From assembly GCA_965227255.1 (NCBI GenBank), contig CBDDFS010000002.1, positions 1,302,001 through 1,366,000 of the forward strand: 64,000 nucleotides of DNA, read 5' to 3'. The notes under the pieces are model-generated. The model saw nothing but the letters and a program-made list of their open reading frames with translations, had not been told where the DNA came from and made no database searches. Shown piece after piece: positions 1 through 8,876 of this stretch. The translations under genes were made by a program, and so were the position numbers. Every line of letters begins with the position of its first letter. Position 1 is the first letter of the stretch. This stretch comes from CBDDFS01 sp965227255. GTDB taxonomy: Bacteria; Bacteroidota; Bacteroidia; Flavobacteriales_E; Vicingaceae.

Positions 1-1150
1 TTGTGACGATTAAACTGGCCAACTTACCTTTAGTGATACTTCCTGTTGTATCAGAAAGTTCCATCGCTGCGGCCCCGTTGATAGTGAGTGCATTCAAAGC
101 CTCCGTGGGAGTCATTTTCATAATAACACAGGCCAGTGACCATACAAAATTCATGTTTCCGCTAGGCGTGCTTCCCGGATTATAATCGGTAGCAAGAGCA
201 AGTGGCAAGTTCGATTGCATCATTTCTTTCGCCGGACCATAGGGAATTCCGAGAAAGAATGAACAGGAAGGTAATAATGTGGGAATGGTCTGGCTGTCTT
301 TTAAGGCTTCTATATCTTTTTCATCAACGTACTCAAGGTGATCGACGGACACGGCTCCTTTATCTACACCGGCTTTCACTCCTCCCAAAACAGTGAATTG
401 ATTCACATGTATCTTCCCTTTCAATCCGTATTCCAGGCCTTTATCAAGAATGTATTCAGTTTCTTTTACATCAAAATATCCCGTCTCACAGAAGATGTCA
501 ATGTAATCGGCCAAGCTCTCAGATGCAACAACAGGCAGGATTTCTTCACCAACCAACTTCATATAGTCGTCTTTACGGTCCTTATACTCAAGTGGCAGAG
601 CATGAGCTCCAAGGAAAGTTGACTTGATCGGCAGCCAATTCAGTTCTTTTAATCTTTTAATTACCCTGAGCATTTTGAGCTCAGCTTCCATGGACAAACC
701 GTATCCACTTTTGATCTCAATGGCACCCGTTCCGGTTTGCATAACCTGATGGAGACGTTCTTTGGATTGCTCGAAAAGTTCATCCTCGGACATTTCAGAA
801 AGCTTTCTGGCAGAATTCAGAATTCCACCTCCTCGGCGCGCAATTTCTTCGTACGACAATCCTTTGATCCTGTCTTCGAATTCTCCATCTCTCGGACCGG
901 CGAATACAATGTGGGTATGTGAATCACAAAAGGCAGGGATGACCATCTTCCCAGTGAGGTCAACGGTTTCGTGTCCATCTTCTGCGGGACAAGCGCTCAT
1001 TTCGCCATAGTCAGCAATGTCATGGCCTTCAACAAGTATCCAGGCATTATCGATCTGTCCGATCTCGTCCATCTCCTTGCCTTTTCTGATTCGAATGTCA
1101 TTTTCATCCGTACCGTATAGGCTTTTGATGTTCTTTAGTAGAATTCCCAT
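1..1150 (-). CDS. hutI: Imidazolonepropionase (partial, C-terminus beyond window)
   Basis: Hydrolyses 4-imidazolone-5-propanoate to N-formimidoyl-L-glutamate in cytoplasmic histidine degradation. I translated the minus strand from the ATG at 1150 and found 383 open codons running off the left edge. The family is about 400-410 residues, so only a short C-terminal piece is missing. Visible amidohydrolase features are the metal-binding SHTHIVFAG (His78, His80), GTGAIEIKSGYGL, FLGAHALP, a VDHLE segment and the family-typical ATDYNPGS near the end. The start follows a TACATTTG promoter box by only 4 bases. No other hut gene is in the window. The identity is clear from the motifs, and the ATG fits the usual N-terminus of the family. 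Confidence 0.95.
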   Translation of the reverse strand, partial: MGILLKNIKSLYGTDENDIRIRKGKEMDEIGQIDNAWILVEGHDIADYGEMSACPAEDGHETVDLTGKMVIPAFCDSHTHIVFAGPRDGEFEDRIKGLSYEEIARRGGGILNSARKLSEMSEDELFEQSKERLHQVMQTGTGAIEIKSGYGLSMEAELKMLRVIKRLKELNWLPIKSTFLGAHALPLEYKDRKDDYMKLVGEEILPVVASESLADYIDIFCETGYFDVKETEYILDKGLEYGLKGKIHVNQFTVLGGVKAGVDKGAVSVDHLEYVDEKDIEALKDSQTIPTLLPSCSFFLGIPYGPAKEMMQSNLPLALATDYNPGSTPSGNMNFVWSLACVIMKMTPTEALNALTINGAAAMELSDTTGSITKGKLASLIVT

Positions 1151-1154
1151 GGTG

Positions 1155-1162
1155 CAAATGTA
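1155..1162 (-). promoter_or_regulatory. Bacteroidota -7 box for hutI
   Basis: The minus strand reads TACATTTG, an exact TAnnTTTG match. Only 4 bases separate it from the hutI ATG, so the transcript would be leaderless or nearly so. No TTG -33 element is evident at the usual spacing. Confidence 0.5.
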
Positions 1163-1177
1163 AAATAATGACATTGA

Positions 1178-1324
1178 GATATATGATATATGATAGATGA
1201 TATCTGATATAAGATATATTTAGGATGTTAGAATTAGGAAGTATGATTTATGATGTAAGTTTCGAATCACTGTTCACCAATCACTAATCACCAAGAACTA
1301 ATCACCAATCACTAATTACCAATA
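1178..1324. repeat. Degenerate heptamer tandem array (21 units, constant phase)
   Basis: This array fills most of the hutI-aroC gap. Cutting the sequence every 7 bases from 1178 gives 21 consecutive related words with no slip. The first six are GATATAT-like, the middle units are TTAGGAT- or TTATGAT-like, and the last nine alternate ACCAATC and ACTAATC types. The word changes along the array but the period does not. No coding potential is seen, and 7 is not a multiple of 3. It resembles in principle the short tandemly repeated repetitive sequences of cyanobacteria, but with drifting units. Confidence 0.85.
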
Positions 1325-1352
1325 AGGAGACGCGTAATACTAATTGAAATGA

Positions 1353-1360
1353 TATTTTTG
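1353..1360 (+). promoter_or_regulatory. Bacteroidota -7 box for aroC
   Basis: TATTTTTG is an exact TAnnTTTG match lying 5 bases before the aroC ATG. It follows the end of the heptamer array by about 28 bases. Confidence 0.45.
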
Positions 1361-1365
1361 TCTTC

Positions 1366-2445
1366 ATGGCAGGCAATTCATTTGGAAAGCTCTTTAAACT
1401 GACCACTTTTGGCGAATCACATGGTCCGGCCATAGGAGGAGTTATTGATGCCTGTCCGGCAGGTGTGAACATCGATCAGGAAGAAATTCAGAAGAAACTC
1501 GACCTTCGAAGACCAGGAAGCACAAGTCTGGGTACAGCTCGATCAGAGGAAGATAAAGTGGAGATCCTTTCGGGTGTTTTTGAAGGAATGTCCACGGGGG
1601 GTCCCATTGGTTTTATCATACGAAACAAGGATGCCAGATCAAAGGATTATTCAGAGATCAAAGACGTCTTTCGACCCAGTCATGCAGATTTCACCTACAA
1701 GGAAAAATACGGACTTCGCGATTACCGCGGAGGTGGAAGATCTTCTGCAAGGGAAACAGCATGCAGGGTTGTCGCCGGTGGCATTGCAGAGCAGATGTTG
1801 AAAGATTTTGGAATAGAAGTCAGCGCATTTGTAAGCGCAGTAGGTGATGTCTCTTTGAAAACGGATTATAAAGACCTGGATCTTTCAAAAACCTATGATA
1901 GTGAAGTGAGATGTCCGGATCCACATATCGCAGAGTTTATGACCAATAGGATTGAGAAGGTGAGGTCTGAAGGTGACAGCATAGGAGGTCGAATTACTTG
2001 TGTGATTAAAAACTCTCCAATCGGATTGGGAGAACCCGTTTTTGAAAAATTCAATGCTCAGCTGGCTCATGCCATGATGGGTATCAATGCAGTGAAGGGA
2101 TTTGAATATGGCTCCGGATTTGCCGGTGCGGAAATGAAGGGTTCTGAACATAATGACGAAATGGAGATGCGCGATGACAAACCTGTATTCAAAACGAACA
2201 GGAGTGGTGGTATTCAGGGTGGAATAAGCAATGGTGAAGACATTTATTTCAATCTGGCCTTCAAACCAGTGGCAAGTATCTCATCGAAGCAAAAAACCGT
2301 TGACGAAAAAGGAGAGGATGTTGACCTTGAACTTCAGGGAAGACATGATCCATGTGTAGTTCCCAGGGCCGTTCCTATCGTAGAAGCCATGGCTTGGCTG
2401 GTGATTGCCGACAACTATTTATTATCTAAAACAAATAAGATCTGA
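1366..2445 (+). CDS. aroC: Chorismate synthase
   Basis: Converts 5-enolpyruvylshikimate-3-phosphate to chorismate using reduced FMN, the last step of the shikimate pathway, in the cytoplasm. The 359 residues match the usual family length. Visible signatures are TTFGESHGPAIGG near residue 15, RRPGSTSLGTARSEED near residue 48, GGGRSSARETACRVVAGG near residue 123 and the SGGIQGGISNGEDI loop in the C-terminal half. The stop codon overlaps the ATG of the downstream transporter by one base, so the two are probably co-transcribed, although no metabolic link is obvious. The start is the first ATG after a promoter box. Confidence 0.97.
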   Translation: MAGNSFGKLFKLTTFGESHGPAIGGVIDACPAGVNIDQEEIQKKLDLRRPGSTSLGTARSEEDKVEILSGVFEGMSTGGPIGFIIRNKDARSKDYSEIKDVFRPSHADFTYKEKYGLRDYRGGGRSSARETACRVVAGGIAEQMLKDFGIEVSAFVSAVGDVSLKTDYKDLDLSKTYDSEVRCPDPHIAEFMTNRIEKVRSEGDSIGGRITCVIKNSPIGLGEPVFEKFNAQLAHAMMGINAVKGFEYGSGFAGAEMKGSEHNDEMEMRDDKPVFKTNRSGGIQGGISNGEDIYFNLAFKPVASISSKQKTVDEKGEDVDLELQGRHDPCVVPRAVPIVEAMAWLVIADNYLLSKTNKI

Positions 2446-3878
2446 TGCCATTATATGTAAAAATTATCATCGGACTGGCACTGGGAATTGCCTGGGCCTT
2501 CTTCAGTAGCTTCATGGATTCGGTTTCGGATTCCGGTGAATTGATGTGGCGCACCTTTACCCTCGACTGGATCAAGCCTTTCGGGGATATTTTTATTCGT
2601 CTTTTGAAGTTTATCGCCGTACCTCTGGTTCTCTTCAGCATCATTGGGGGTATTGCCGGAATGAATGACGTGAGCAGACTGGGCAAGATGGGAGGTAAGA
2701 CCTTATTGATCTATCTGGGTACGACGGTTTTTGCCGTTAGCGTTGGTCTTTTAATTGGAAATGTGTTTCGACCGGGTGACAGTGTAGATGATGAACAGAG
2801 AATTCGTAACAGGATCAGCTATGAAAAGTGGGCTGTTGAGAATGAAGTAGAGATCGTTGATGGAAAGATGCTCAGCGCAGATCCGGCCTATGCAAAATAC
2901 CTCGACGAAGACGATCTTCTTTCCAACTTGTCAGAATCAGATCAGAAAAAGCTCGAGGAACGTCTGGCTACCATGAAAAAGAATAAAGAAAGCGGTCCAC
3001 TTCGTTTTCTTGTAGACATGGTACCTCAAAACGTGATCCTTTCTATATCAGATAATCGATTAATGCTTCAGGTTATCTTTTTTGCCATATTCTTCGGTAT
3101 CACTCTCATTTTGCTTCCGGGTGATAAAACCAAAGGAGTTATTGACTTTGTGAACGGTACGAATGAGGTTTTCCTGAAAATGGTGGACATTGTCATGAAG
3201 GCTGCACCATTTTTTGTCTTTGCTTTAATGGCCGGTGTTGTGGCAGATCTTGCTGAAACACCTCAGGGTGTTTTGGAGATTTTCAAAGGACTGGGAAGTT
3301 ATTCTCTTGCTGTATTTATTGGATTGGTCTTCATGATCTTTGCTTCGTACCCACTTCTAATGAAGCTCATTGTCAGAATAGGTTACTCCGATTTTTTCAG
3401 AAAGATAAGCCCGGCGCAATTTCTGGCTTTCTCAACAAGTTCAAGCGCGGCAACATTGCCGGTAACCATCGAATGTGTTGAGGATAATATCGGTGTTTCG
3501 AAAAATGTGGCTGGTTTTGTCCTACCGATTGGTGCAACCGTTAATATGGACGGAACAAGCCTATACCAAACAGTGGCTGTGTTATTCCTGGCTCAATTCC
3601 ATGGTATCGACCTCACTTTTACACAACAGTTGACCATTGTACTCACGGCCACTCTTGCCTCGATCGGATCGGCAGCCGTTCCGAGTGCCGGTTTGGTTAT
3701 GCTGGCAATAGTATTATCGTCCGTGGGCTTAAATCCGGCATGGATTGCTATAATTTTTCCAGTAGACCGACCGTTGGATATGTGCAGAACGGTGGTGAAT
3801 GTAACAGGAGATGCTACAGTTTCCTCTATTGTTGCGGTAACGGAAGGTGAATTAAAAAATGCTCCTCAGACCGCATAA
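2445..3878 (+). CDS. Dicarboxylate/amino acid:cation symporter (SLC1/DAACS family)
   Basis: Sodium- or proton-coupled uptake of acidic amino acids or C4-dicarboxylates across the inner membrane. It has 477 residues with multiple hydrophobic segments. Family hallmarks are the serine-rich FSTSSSAATLPVT hairpin, GATVNMDGTSLYQ, and PVDRPLDMCRTVVNVTGDA. The last contains the Asp, Arg, Asn and Asp positions that bind sodium and the substrate carboxylate. The conserved Arg argues for acidic rather than neutral substrates. An unusually long hydrophilic, charged stretch of about 80 residues lies between membrane segments around residues 106-185. It overlaps aroC by one base. Confidence 0.9.
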   Translation: MPLYVKIIIGLALGIAWAFFSSFMDSVSDSGELMWRTFTLDWIKPFGDIFIRLLKFIAVPLVLFSIIGGIAGMNDVSRLGKMGGKTLLIYLGTTVFAVSVGLLIGNVFRPGDSVDDEQRIRNRISYEKWAVENEVEIVDGKMLSADPAYAKYLDEDDLLSNLSESDQKKLEERLATMKKNKESGPLRFLVDMVPQNVILSISDNRLMLQVIFFAIFFGITLILLPGDKTKGVIDFVNGTNEVFLKMVDIVMKAAPFFVFALMAGVVADLAETPQGVLEIFKGLGSYSLAVFIGLVFMIFASYPLLMKLIVRIGYSDFFRKISPAQFLAFSTSSSAATLPVTIECVEDNIGVSKNVAGFVLPIGATVNMDGTSLYQTVAVLFLAQFHGIDLTFTQQLTIVLTATLASIGSAAVPSAGLVMLAIVLSSVGLNPAWIAIIFPVDRPLDMCRTVVNVTGDATVSSIVAVTEGELKNAPQTA

Positions 3879-3924
3879 AATAATTGAATATTGATAACTT
3901 AGAAAATCAACAAAAGCAGACGTC

Positions 3925-6717
3925 ATGATCAAAAAGATCCTCAAAATTTTTGGTGTGCTCCTGATCCTACTGGTCGCGGCCATCATAGTTCTACCTATCA
4001 TTTTCAAGGACGATATTATTGCCACAGTTAAAGAGGAAATAAACAACACCGTAAATGCCAAGGTTGATTTCGGTGATTTCGATCTTTCGTTGATTTCATC
4101 TTTTCCTGACTTCACATTTGGGATTGAGGATGTAAGTGTAATTGGTGTTGATCAATTTGAAGGTGTAAAACTTGCACATATTGGTGAAATCAATCTGGTA
4201 GTAGATCTAATGAGTGTGATCAATGGTGAAGTGATCAATATAAAAGTCATTGAAATTGCCTCTCCTGAGATGAACGTGATTGTTATGAGTGATGGTATTG
4301 CCAACTACGATATAGTTAAGGAAAGTGATGAAACGGAAGTGGAAGAGCCAGCAGAAGAGGTTGAAGAAGAAAGTACAGAGGAAGCCGGTTCATTTAGCAT
4401 GGAGTTGGAAAGACTGGATATCACGGATGCTATGATTACCTATGACGACAGACAAGGGAATATGTATGCGGGAATAGAGGATCTCGATTTCTTCCTGAGC
4501 GGAGATTTTTCAGCAGATATGACGGACCTTTTGGCTGATCTGGATATAGCTGCCATTACATATAAAATGGATGGAATTAACTATTTGTCAAAGGCTAGAA
4601 TAGATGTACGTGCAGAACTTGCAGCGGATCTTGCCAACAACAAATTCACTTTTACCGAGAATTCCTTCAAGATCAATTCACTTGAATTAGGATTCGATGG
4701 GTGGTATCAAATGTTTGAGGATGGGGCATCAGAAATGGATGTGACCTTCGCAGCGAAACAAACTTCTTTCAAGTCAATTCTTTCATTGGTGCCTGCGGTT
4801 TACACCAGGGATTTTGCGTCTGTGAAAACAGAAGGTCAGCTTGCGCTTTCAGGCATGGCTAAGGGTCGCATGGAAGGAGAGTCTTTACCTGCCTTTGATG
4901 TGGACTTGAGTATTGTGGATGCGAGTTTCCAATACCCCGACCTTCCTAAATCAGTTGACAAAATCAATATACATGTGAACACCCAAAGTCCGGGTGGAGA
5001 CGCAAACAACACTGTTGTTGACGTTGAAAAATTTCATGTTGAACTAGCCGGTAATCCATTTGATATGGGTGTTCTGATTAAAACACCAATCAGTGATCCT
5101 TTCATTAAAGCACATTTTGACGGCGATCTTGATCTGGGTTCAATAAAGGATGTGATCCCACTTGAAGAAGGTGATGCTGTGAATGGATTCATTGAAATGA
5201 ACATCAGTTTGGAAGGAAACCAATCTACCATCGATGAAGAAAGATATGAGGACTTTGACGCGAAAGGTAAACTCGTTATCAAGGATATGGTGTACGAGTC
5301 AAAAGAATTGCCTTATGATGTGAGCATTGATAAAATTGATGTTGCTTTTGCTCCAAAATACGTGACCCTTAATAAAATGAAAATGATGGTCGGAAGATCT
5401 GATTTTGAAGCAAGAGGTCAGGTTGAAAAATTCATTCCTTATGTATTCGATGAAGATGCCATATTGATGGCCAATCTTGATCTTAAGTCAAACCTAATCG
5501 ATGCAACTGAATTCATGGAAGAGGAAGAGGAGACTGAAAGCAGTTCAGAAGGAGGTGATGGTGAGGCGCCGGCTGAAGAAGAAGGCGAAGAAACTCCGAT
5601 GGAGGTAGTTGAAGTTCCAGGAGATATTGATTTCGTTTTGAGAAGTGACATTAAGAAGATTCATCTGGATGGATATGATATTGACAATTTCAAAGGAGGA
5701 ATTACAATACGTGATCGCAAAATGAGTCTTGACAATACTAGCATGAATCTGTTGGATGGAAAGGTCTCCGCACATGGTTTTTACGAGACTACAAATCCAA
5801 GACGACCAGCTTTTGATTTTGATATGAGCGTTGAGAAATTTGATGTACAAAAAACAGTGACAACTTTCAATACCGTTGAAAAGCTGGTTCCTTTATTCAA
5901 GAGTTCTGAAGGACAGTACTCCACCAATTTTGATATCAAAGGTGTGTTTGATGACAAAATGGAGGTCATAGGTGAATCATTACATGGAAAAGGAATCTTG
6001 ATGACACATCAATTGGGTCTAAAAAATTTCGCACCTCTTGAATTGGCCGCCGACAAGCTGAAAAAGGATGAATTCCGCAATCCAAGATTGGATAATATGA
6101 ACATCACATTTACCATTGAGGGTGGTAAAATGTTCATGGATCCATTTGATGTGACTGCAGGAAATATTGTTACGACTTTATCGGGTTGGACAGCCTTTGA
6201 TCAGACCATAGAATATTCGATGAACATGGCCATTCCAAGAGAAGACTTTGGTGGCGCTGCAAATAAGGCGGCAGCTAACTTGTTGAGTCAATTGCAGCAA
6301 CAAACAGGTCAAACCGTTGCATTGCCGGAAATTGTGAACATCACAGGTAAAATCACCGGGACGACAGATGATCCGAAGATTGCGCTCGACCTTCCAAAGT
6401 TTGGTGGAGGTTCTCAAAAAGACCTTAAGAAACAGCTTGAAGAAGAATTGGCCAAGAAGAGAAAAGAGATGGAAGAGAAAGCCAGAGCTGAGGCCGAAAA
6501 GCTTAAGAAAGAAGCGGAAGAAAAAGCCAGAAAAGAAGCTGAAAAATTGAAAAAAGAAGCTGAGGAAAAGGCCAAAAAAGAGGCTGAACGTTTGAAAAAG
6601 AAAGCCGAGGAAGAAGCGAAGAGAAAACTGGAAGAAGAGAAGAAAAAGAAAGAAGAAGAGGCCAAGAAAAAAATGGAAGAAGAAGCCAAGAAAAAGCTCA
6701 AAGGCCTGTTAAAGTAG
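3925..6717 (+). CDS. Large AsmA-like envelope protein with charged coiled-coil tail
   Basis: AsmA-family proteins are membrane-anchored and periplasmic, and in Proteobacteria they are tied to lipid transport between the membranes and to outer-membrane homeostasis. This one has 930 residues: an N-terminal transmembrane anchor at about 5-27 and long beta-rich AsmA-type repeats. Two very acidic low-complexity linkers are present, near 128-150 and 530-560. From about residue 834 to the end there is a tail of roughly 97 residues made almost only of Lys, Glu, Ala and Arg, with a clear 15-residue repeat (KLKKEAEEKARKEAE and variants). The tail predicts a long charged helix or coiled coil. It is followed within 8 bases by a PorE-like gene, so an operon is likely. 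Family assignment is good and the precise role is not known. Confidence 0.8.
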   Translation: MIKKILKIFGVLLILLVAAIIVLPIIFKDDIIATVKEEINNTVNAKVDFGDFDLSLISSFPDFTFGIEDVSVIGVDQFEGVKLAHIGEINLVVDLMSVINGEVINIKVIEIASPEMNVIVMSDGIANYDIVKESDETEVEEPAEEVEEESTEEAGSFSMELERLDITDAMITYDDRQGNMYAGIEDLDFFLSGDFSADMTDLLADLDIAAITYKMDGINYLSKARIDVRAELAADLANNKFTFTENSFKINSLELGFDGWYQMFEDGASEMDVTFAAKQTSFKSILSLVPAVYTRDFASVKTEGQLALSGMAKGRMEGESLPAFDVDLSIVDASFQYPDLPKSVDKINIHVNTQSPGGDANNTVVDVEKFHVELAGNPFDMGVLIKTPISDPFIKAHFDGDLDLGSIKDVIPLEEGDAVNGFIEMNISLEGNQSTIDEERYEDFDAKGKLVIKDMVYESKELPYDVSIDKIDVAFAPKYVTLNKMKMMVGRSDFEARGQVEKFIPYVFDEDAILMANLDLKSNLIDATEFMEEEEETESSSEGGDGEAPAEEEGEETPMEVVEVPGDIDFVLRSDIKKIHLDGYDIDNFKGGITIRDRKMSLDNTSMNLLDGKVSAHGFYETTNPRRPAFDFDMSVEKFDVQKTVTTFNTVEKLVPLFKSSEGQYSTNFDIKGVFDDKMEVIGESLHGKGILMTHQLGLKNFAPLELAADKLKKDEFRNPRLDNMNITFTIEGGKMFMDPFDVTAGNIVTTLSGWTAFDQTIEYSMNMAIPREDFGGAANKAAANLLSQLQQQTGQTVALPEIVNITGKITGTTDDPKIALDLPKFGGGSQKDLKKQLEEELAKKRKEMEEKARAEAEKLKKEAEEKARKEAEKLKKEAEEKAKKEAERLKKKAEEEAKRKLEEEKKKKEEEAKKKMEEEAKKKLKGLLK

Positions 6718-6724
6718 AAGGGAT

Positions 6725-8752
6725 ATGACATATTTCCGGCTGGGGACCTATCTGACAGCCACGCTTAGCTTATGTATTCTTTTGACAGGGACAATTCGGG
6801 CTCAGGACGAATTCTGCAATAAACCCAAAAAAAAGGCACTCAAATACTGGAAAGAAGCCAATAAGAATCGGCACAGCTCCAAAGAGAATTTTTATCTGGT
6901 CAAAGCTGTCCAGGAAGACGAGGATTTTGCAGAAGCCTATCTTCGACTAGGTGATCTTAAGATGAAGGAGCTTAAGAATGATCCGCCTATACAGCCAAAA
7001 GCTTATGAAAATCTCGAGAATCGAATGATCGAGTATTATACCAAGGCTGTTGAGGCATGCCCTGAAATCCAGAATGGAGATGTTCTTTATGAGATCGGTA
7101 AGATCTATTACTTTAAAAAAGACTTCGGAACAGCTAAGGCATATCTGGCCGATTACGTCAAAATCCATGAAGCCGACAAGACTAATAAGGAAAGGGATGA
7201 GGCTGCTTATCTCGTGCACCGAATTGAGACTTATCAGGAAATTATGGCCAATCCTGTAGAATTTAACCCGGTCAAAGTGAGAGGTGTGTCAACCAAAGAT
7301 GAAGAATATCTGCCCATGCTTTCACCGGATAATAAATATCTGTTCTTCACCAGAAAACAAATGGTTGATACGAAAGGTGCATTCGGGTCAGTAGAAAGAG
7401 AAGTTTTTACCCGAAGTAAAAACAACTACGACGGAAGTTTCGAATTGGGTGAGGCAATGCTTGATCCATTCAATCTTGGTCTACATCAGGGAGGCTCCAG
7501 TATATCAGTCGATAACAAATTGATCTTTGTGACCGTGATCAAGATGGAGCCTTTTCGCAGACCTAATATGGGGATGACACTTGAGCCAATGGGAGATATT
7601 TATTACACAGAATTTCATGAAGGTGCATGGTCGGATCTGAAAAGCGTGGGTGAAAACATCAACAAATACAAAAGGTGGGAAGGTCAACCCAGTATATCAG
7701 CGGATAATAAAACGCTTTATTTTACCAGAGCGGATGCCGAAAAGCCGGGTCAGCACTACGGTGGAATGGACATCTATAAATCTGAGCGACAGGAAGATGG
7801 GAGTTGGGGTCCTGCAATAAACCTTGGTCCGGAGATCAATACAAAGGGGAATGAAAAAACACCCTTTATGCACTCAGACAGTTATACACTCTATTTTGCA
7901 TCAGACGGTCATGCCGGCGTCGGAAATTTCGACATCTTTTATTCCAAGATGAATGAAGAAGGAGAATTCAGTCGACCAAAGAATCTCGGTTATCCCATAA
8001 ATACCGAAGAAGATGAACATGGCTTTGTAGTCAGTACAGATGGCCTGCATGGTTATTTCTCTTCCTTGATGGATGAGGAAAGCCTCGATATTTATTCGTT
8101 TGAGCTTTATAAAGAAGCCAGACCGGAAAAAGTAGTTTTTGTTAAAGGGGAAACAATTTCAGGCAAAGAAGCACTAGAGGGGCTGGAGATAAAGTTGAAG
8201 AACGTGGTAACGAACAAAGAAGTGGAAGCTGTTCTCGATGAAGAAAGTGGAGAATATGTAGGTGTGATCGCTGTGAAAGAAAATGAAGATGTGCTGATGA
8301 CAGCCAAAAAGGATGGATATGCATTCACTTCCCAGTATATTTCTTCAAATGAAGCAGTTGTTGGAAAACCGGTTCAGGAGAATGTGGAAGTAAAGAAGAT
8401 CGAGAAAGGGGAAACCTACAGAATTAATGATATAAACTTTGCCACGAATTCTTATGACCTCAATAAGACCATAGAGGCAATTCTCGACGAATTTGGGGAG
8501 TTCCTGATGCGCAATGAAAATATGGCTGTTGAATTGCATGGTCATACAGACAATGTGGGAAATAAAGATGAGAATCAGGTATTATCTGAGAATAGGGCAA
8601 AGGCGGTTTATAATTATCTGATTGAAGTAGGAGTGCCTGCAGATCGACTCGCATATAAAGGCTTCGGACCTTCGAAACCAGTTTCTTCTAACGATACCAA
8701 TGAGGGCAGGGCTATGAACAGAAGAACAGAGTTTCTTGTAATTAGCGATTAA
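6725..8752 (+). CDS. PorE-like T9SS/OmpA-family protein (TPR, PD40, CRD, OmpA)
   Basis: The domain order in 675 residues is: signal peptide ending about IRA-QDE near residue 26, TPR-like helices 30-160, PD40/WD40-like beta-propeller 180-455 (SISADNKTLYFTR, DIYYTEF and DIYKSE-type blades), a carboxypeptidase-regulatory-like domain 463-548, and a C-terminal OmpA peptidoglycan-binding domain 560-675 (ELHGHTDNVGNK, SENRAKAV, RRTEFLV). This order and length match PorE, a type IX secretion component that links the outer-membrane complex to peptidoglycan. Bacteroidota carry several such paralogues, so this may be a relative rather than PorE itself. No lipobox is seen, although PorE is usually reported as a lipoprotein. 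Confidence 0.8.
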   Translation: MTYFRLGTYLTATLSLCILLTGTIRAQDEFCNKPKKKALKYWKEANKNRHSSKENFYLVKAVQEDEDFAEAYLRLGDLKMKELKNDPPIQPKAYENLENRMIEYYTKAVEACPEIQNGDVLYEIGKIYYFKKDFGTAKAYLADYVKIHEADKTNKERDEAAYLVHRIETYQEIMANPVEFNPVKVRGVSTKDEEYLPMLSPDNKYLFFTRKQMVDTKGAFGSVEREVFTRSKNNYDGSFELGEAMLDPFNLGLHQGGSSISVDNKLIFVTVIKMEPFRRPNMGMTLEPMGDIYYTEFHEGAWSDLKSVGENINKYKRWEGQPSISADNKTLYFTRADAEKPGQHYGGMDIYKSERQEDGSWGPAINLGPEINTKGNEKTPFMHSDSYTLYFASDGHAGVGNFDIFYSKMNEEGEFSRPKNLGYPINTEEDEHGFVVSTDGLHGYFSSLMDEESLDIYSFELYKEARPEKVVFVKGETISGKEALEGLEIKLKNVVTNKEVEAVLDEESGEYVGVIAVKENEDVLMTAKKDGYAFTSQYISSNEAVVGKPVQENVEVKKIEKGETYRINDINFATNSYDLNKTIEAILDEFGEFLMRNENMAVELHGHTDNVGNKDENQVLSENRAKAVYNYLIEVGVPADRLAYKGFGPSKPVSSNDTNEGRAMNRRTEFLVISD

Positions 8753-8769
8753 TTCTCTTTCAGAGAGAA
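8753..8769 (+). terminator. Weak hairpin after the PorE-like gene
   Basis: TTCTCT and AGAGAA form a 6-bp stem with a 5-base loop directly after the stop codon. There is no T-run behind it, so it is a weak terminator candidate only. Confidence 0.25.
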
Positions 8770-8790
8770 GAGCCACCGAATCGAAAAGAG

Positions 8791-8810
8791 TTAATTTCTG
8801 TTAATTTCTG
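8791..8810. repeat. Tandem decamer, two perfect copies
   Basis: TTAATTTCTG occurs twice head to tail, followed by a related TGCTTTGTGA. It sits in the 124-base gap before the DUF4920 gene and belongs to the same class of intergenic short tandem sequence seen elsewhere in the window. Confidence 0.5.
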
Positions 8811-8852
8811 TGCTTTGTGACATGCATCATAACAACACAAATGACAAATAAT

Positions 8853-8860
8853 TACTTTTG
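8853..8860 (+). promoter_or_regulatory. Bacteroidota -7 box for the DUF4920 gene
   Basis: TACTTTTG is an exact TAnnTTTG match 16 bases before the ATG at 8877. Confidence 0.45.
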
Positions 8861-8876
8861 ACCAAAATCAAAGACA

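Noticed and set aside
1..1010. Several plus-strand open frames of 60-95 codons over the hutI region
   Set aside because: They are shadows of the minus-strand hutI coding sequence, which is open through the whole region with intact family motifs.
1178..1324. CRISPR array
   Set aside because: Units are only 7 bases, contiguous and degenerate, with no spacer/repeat alternation and no cas genes nearby.
6414..6731. Open frame on the minus strand (about 105 codons, Phe/Ser rich) opposite the AsmA tail
   Set aside because: It mirrors the Lys/Glu repeat codons of the real gene; composition is an artefact of the repeat and there is no promoter or family match.
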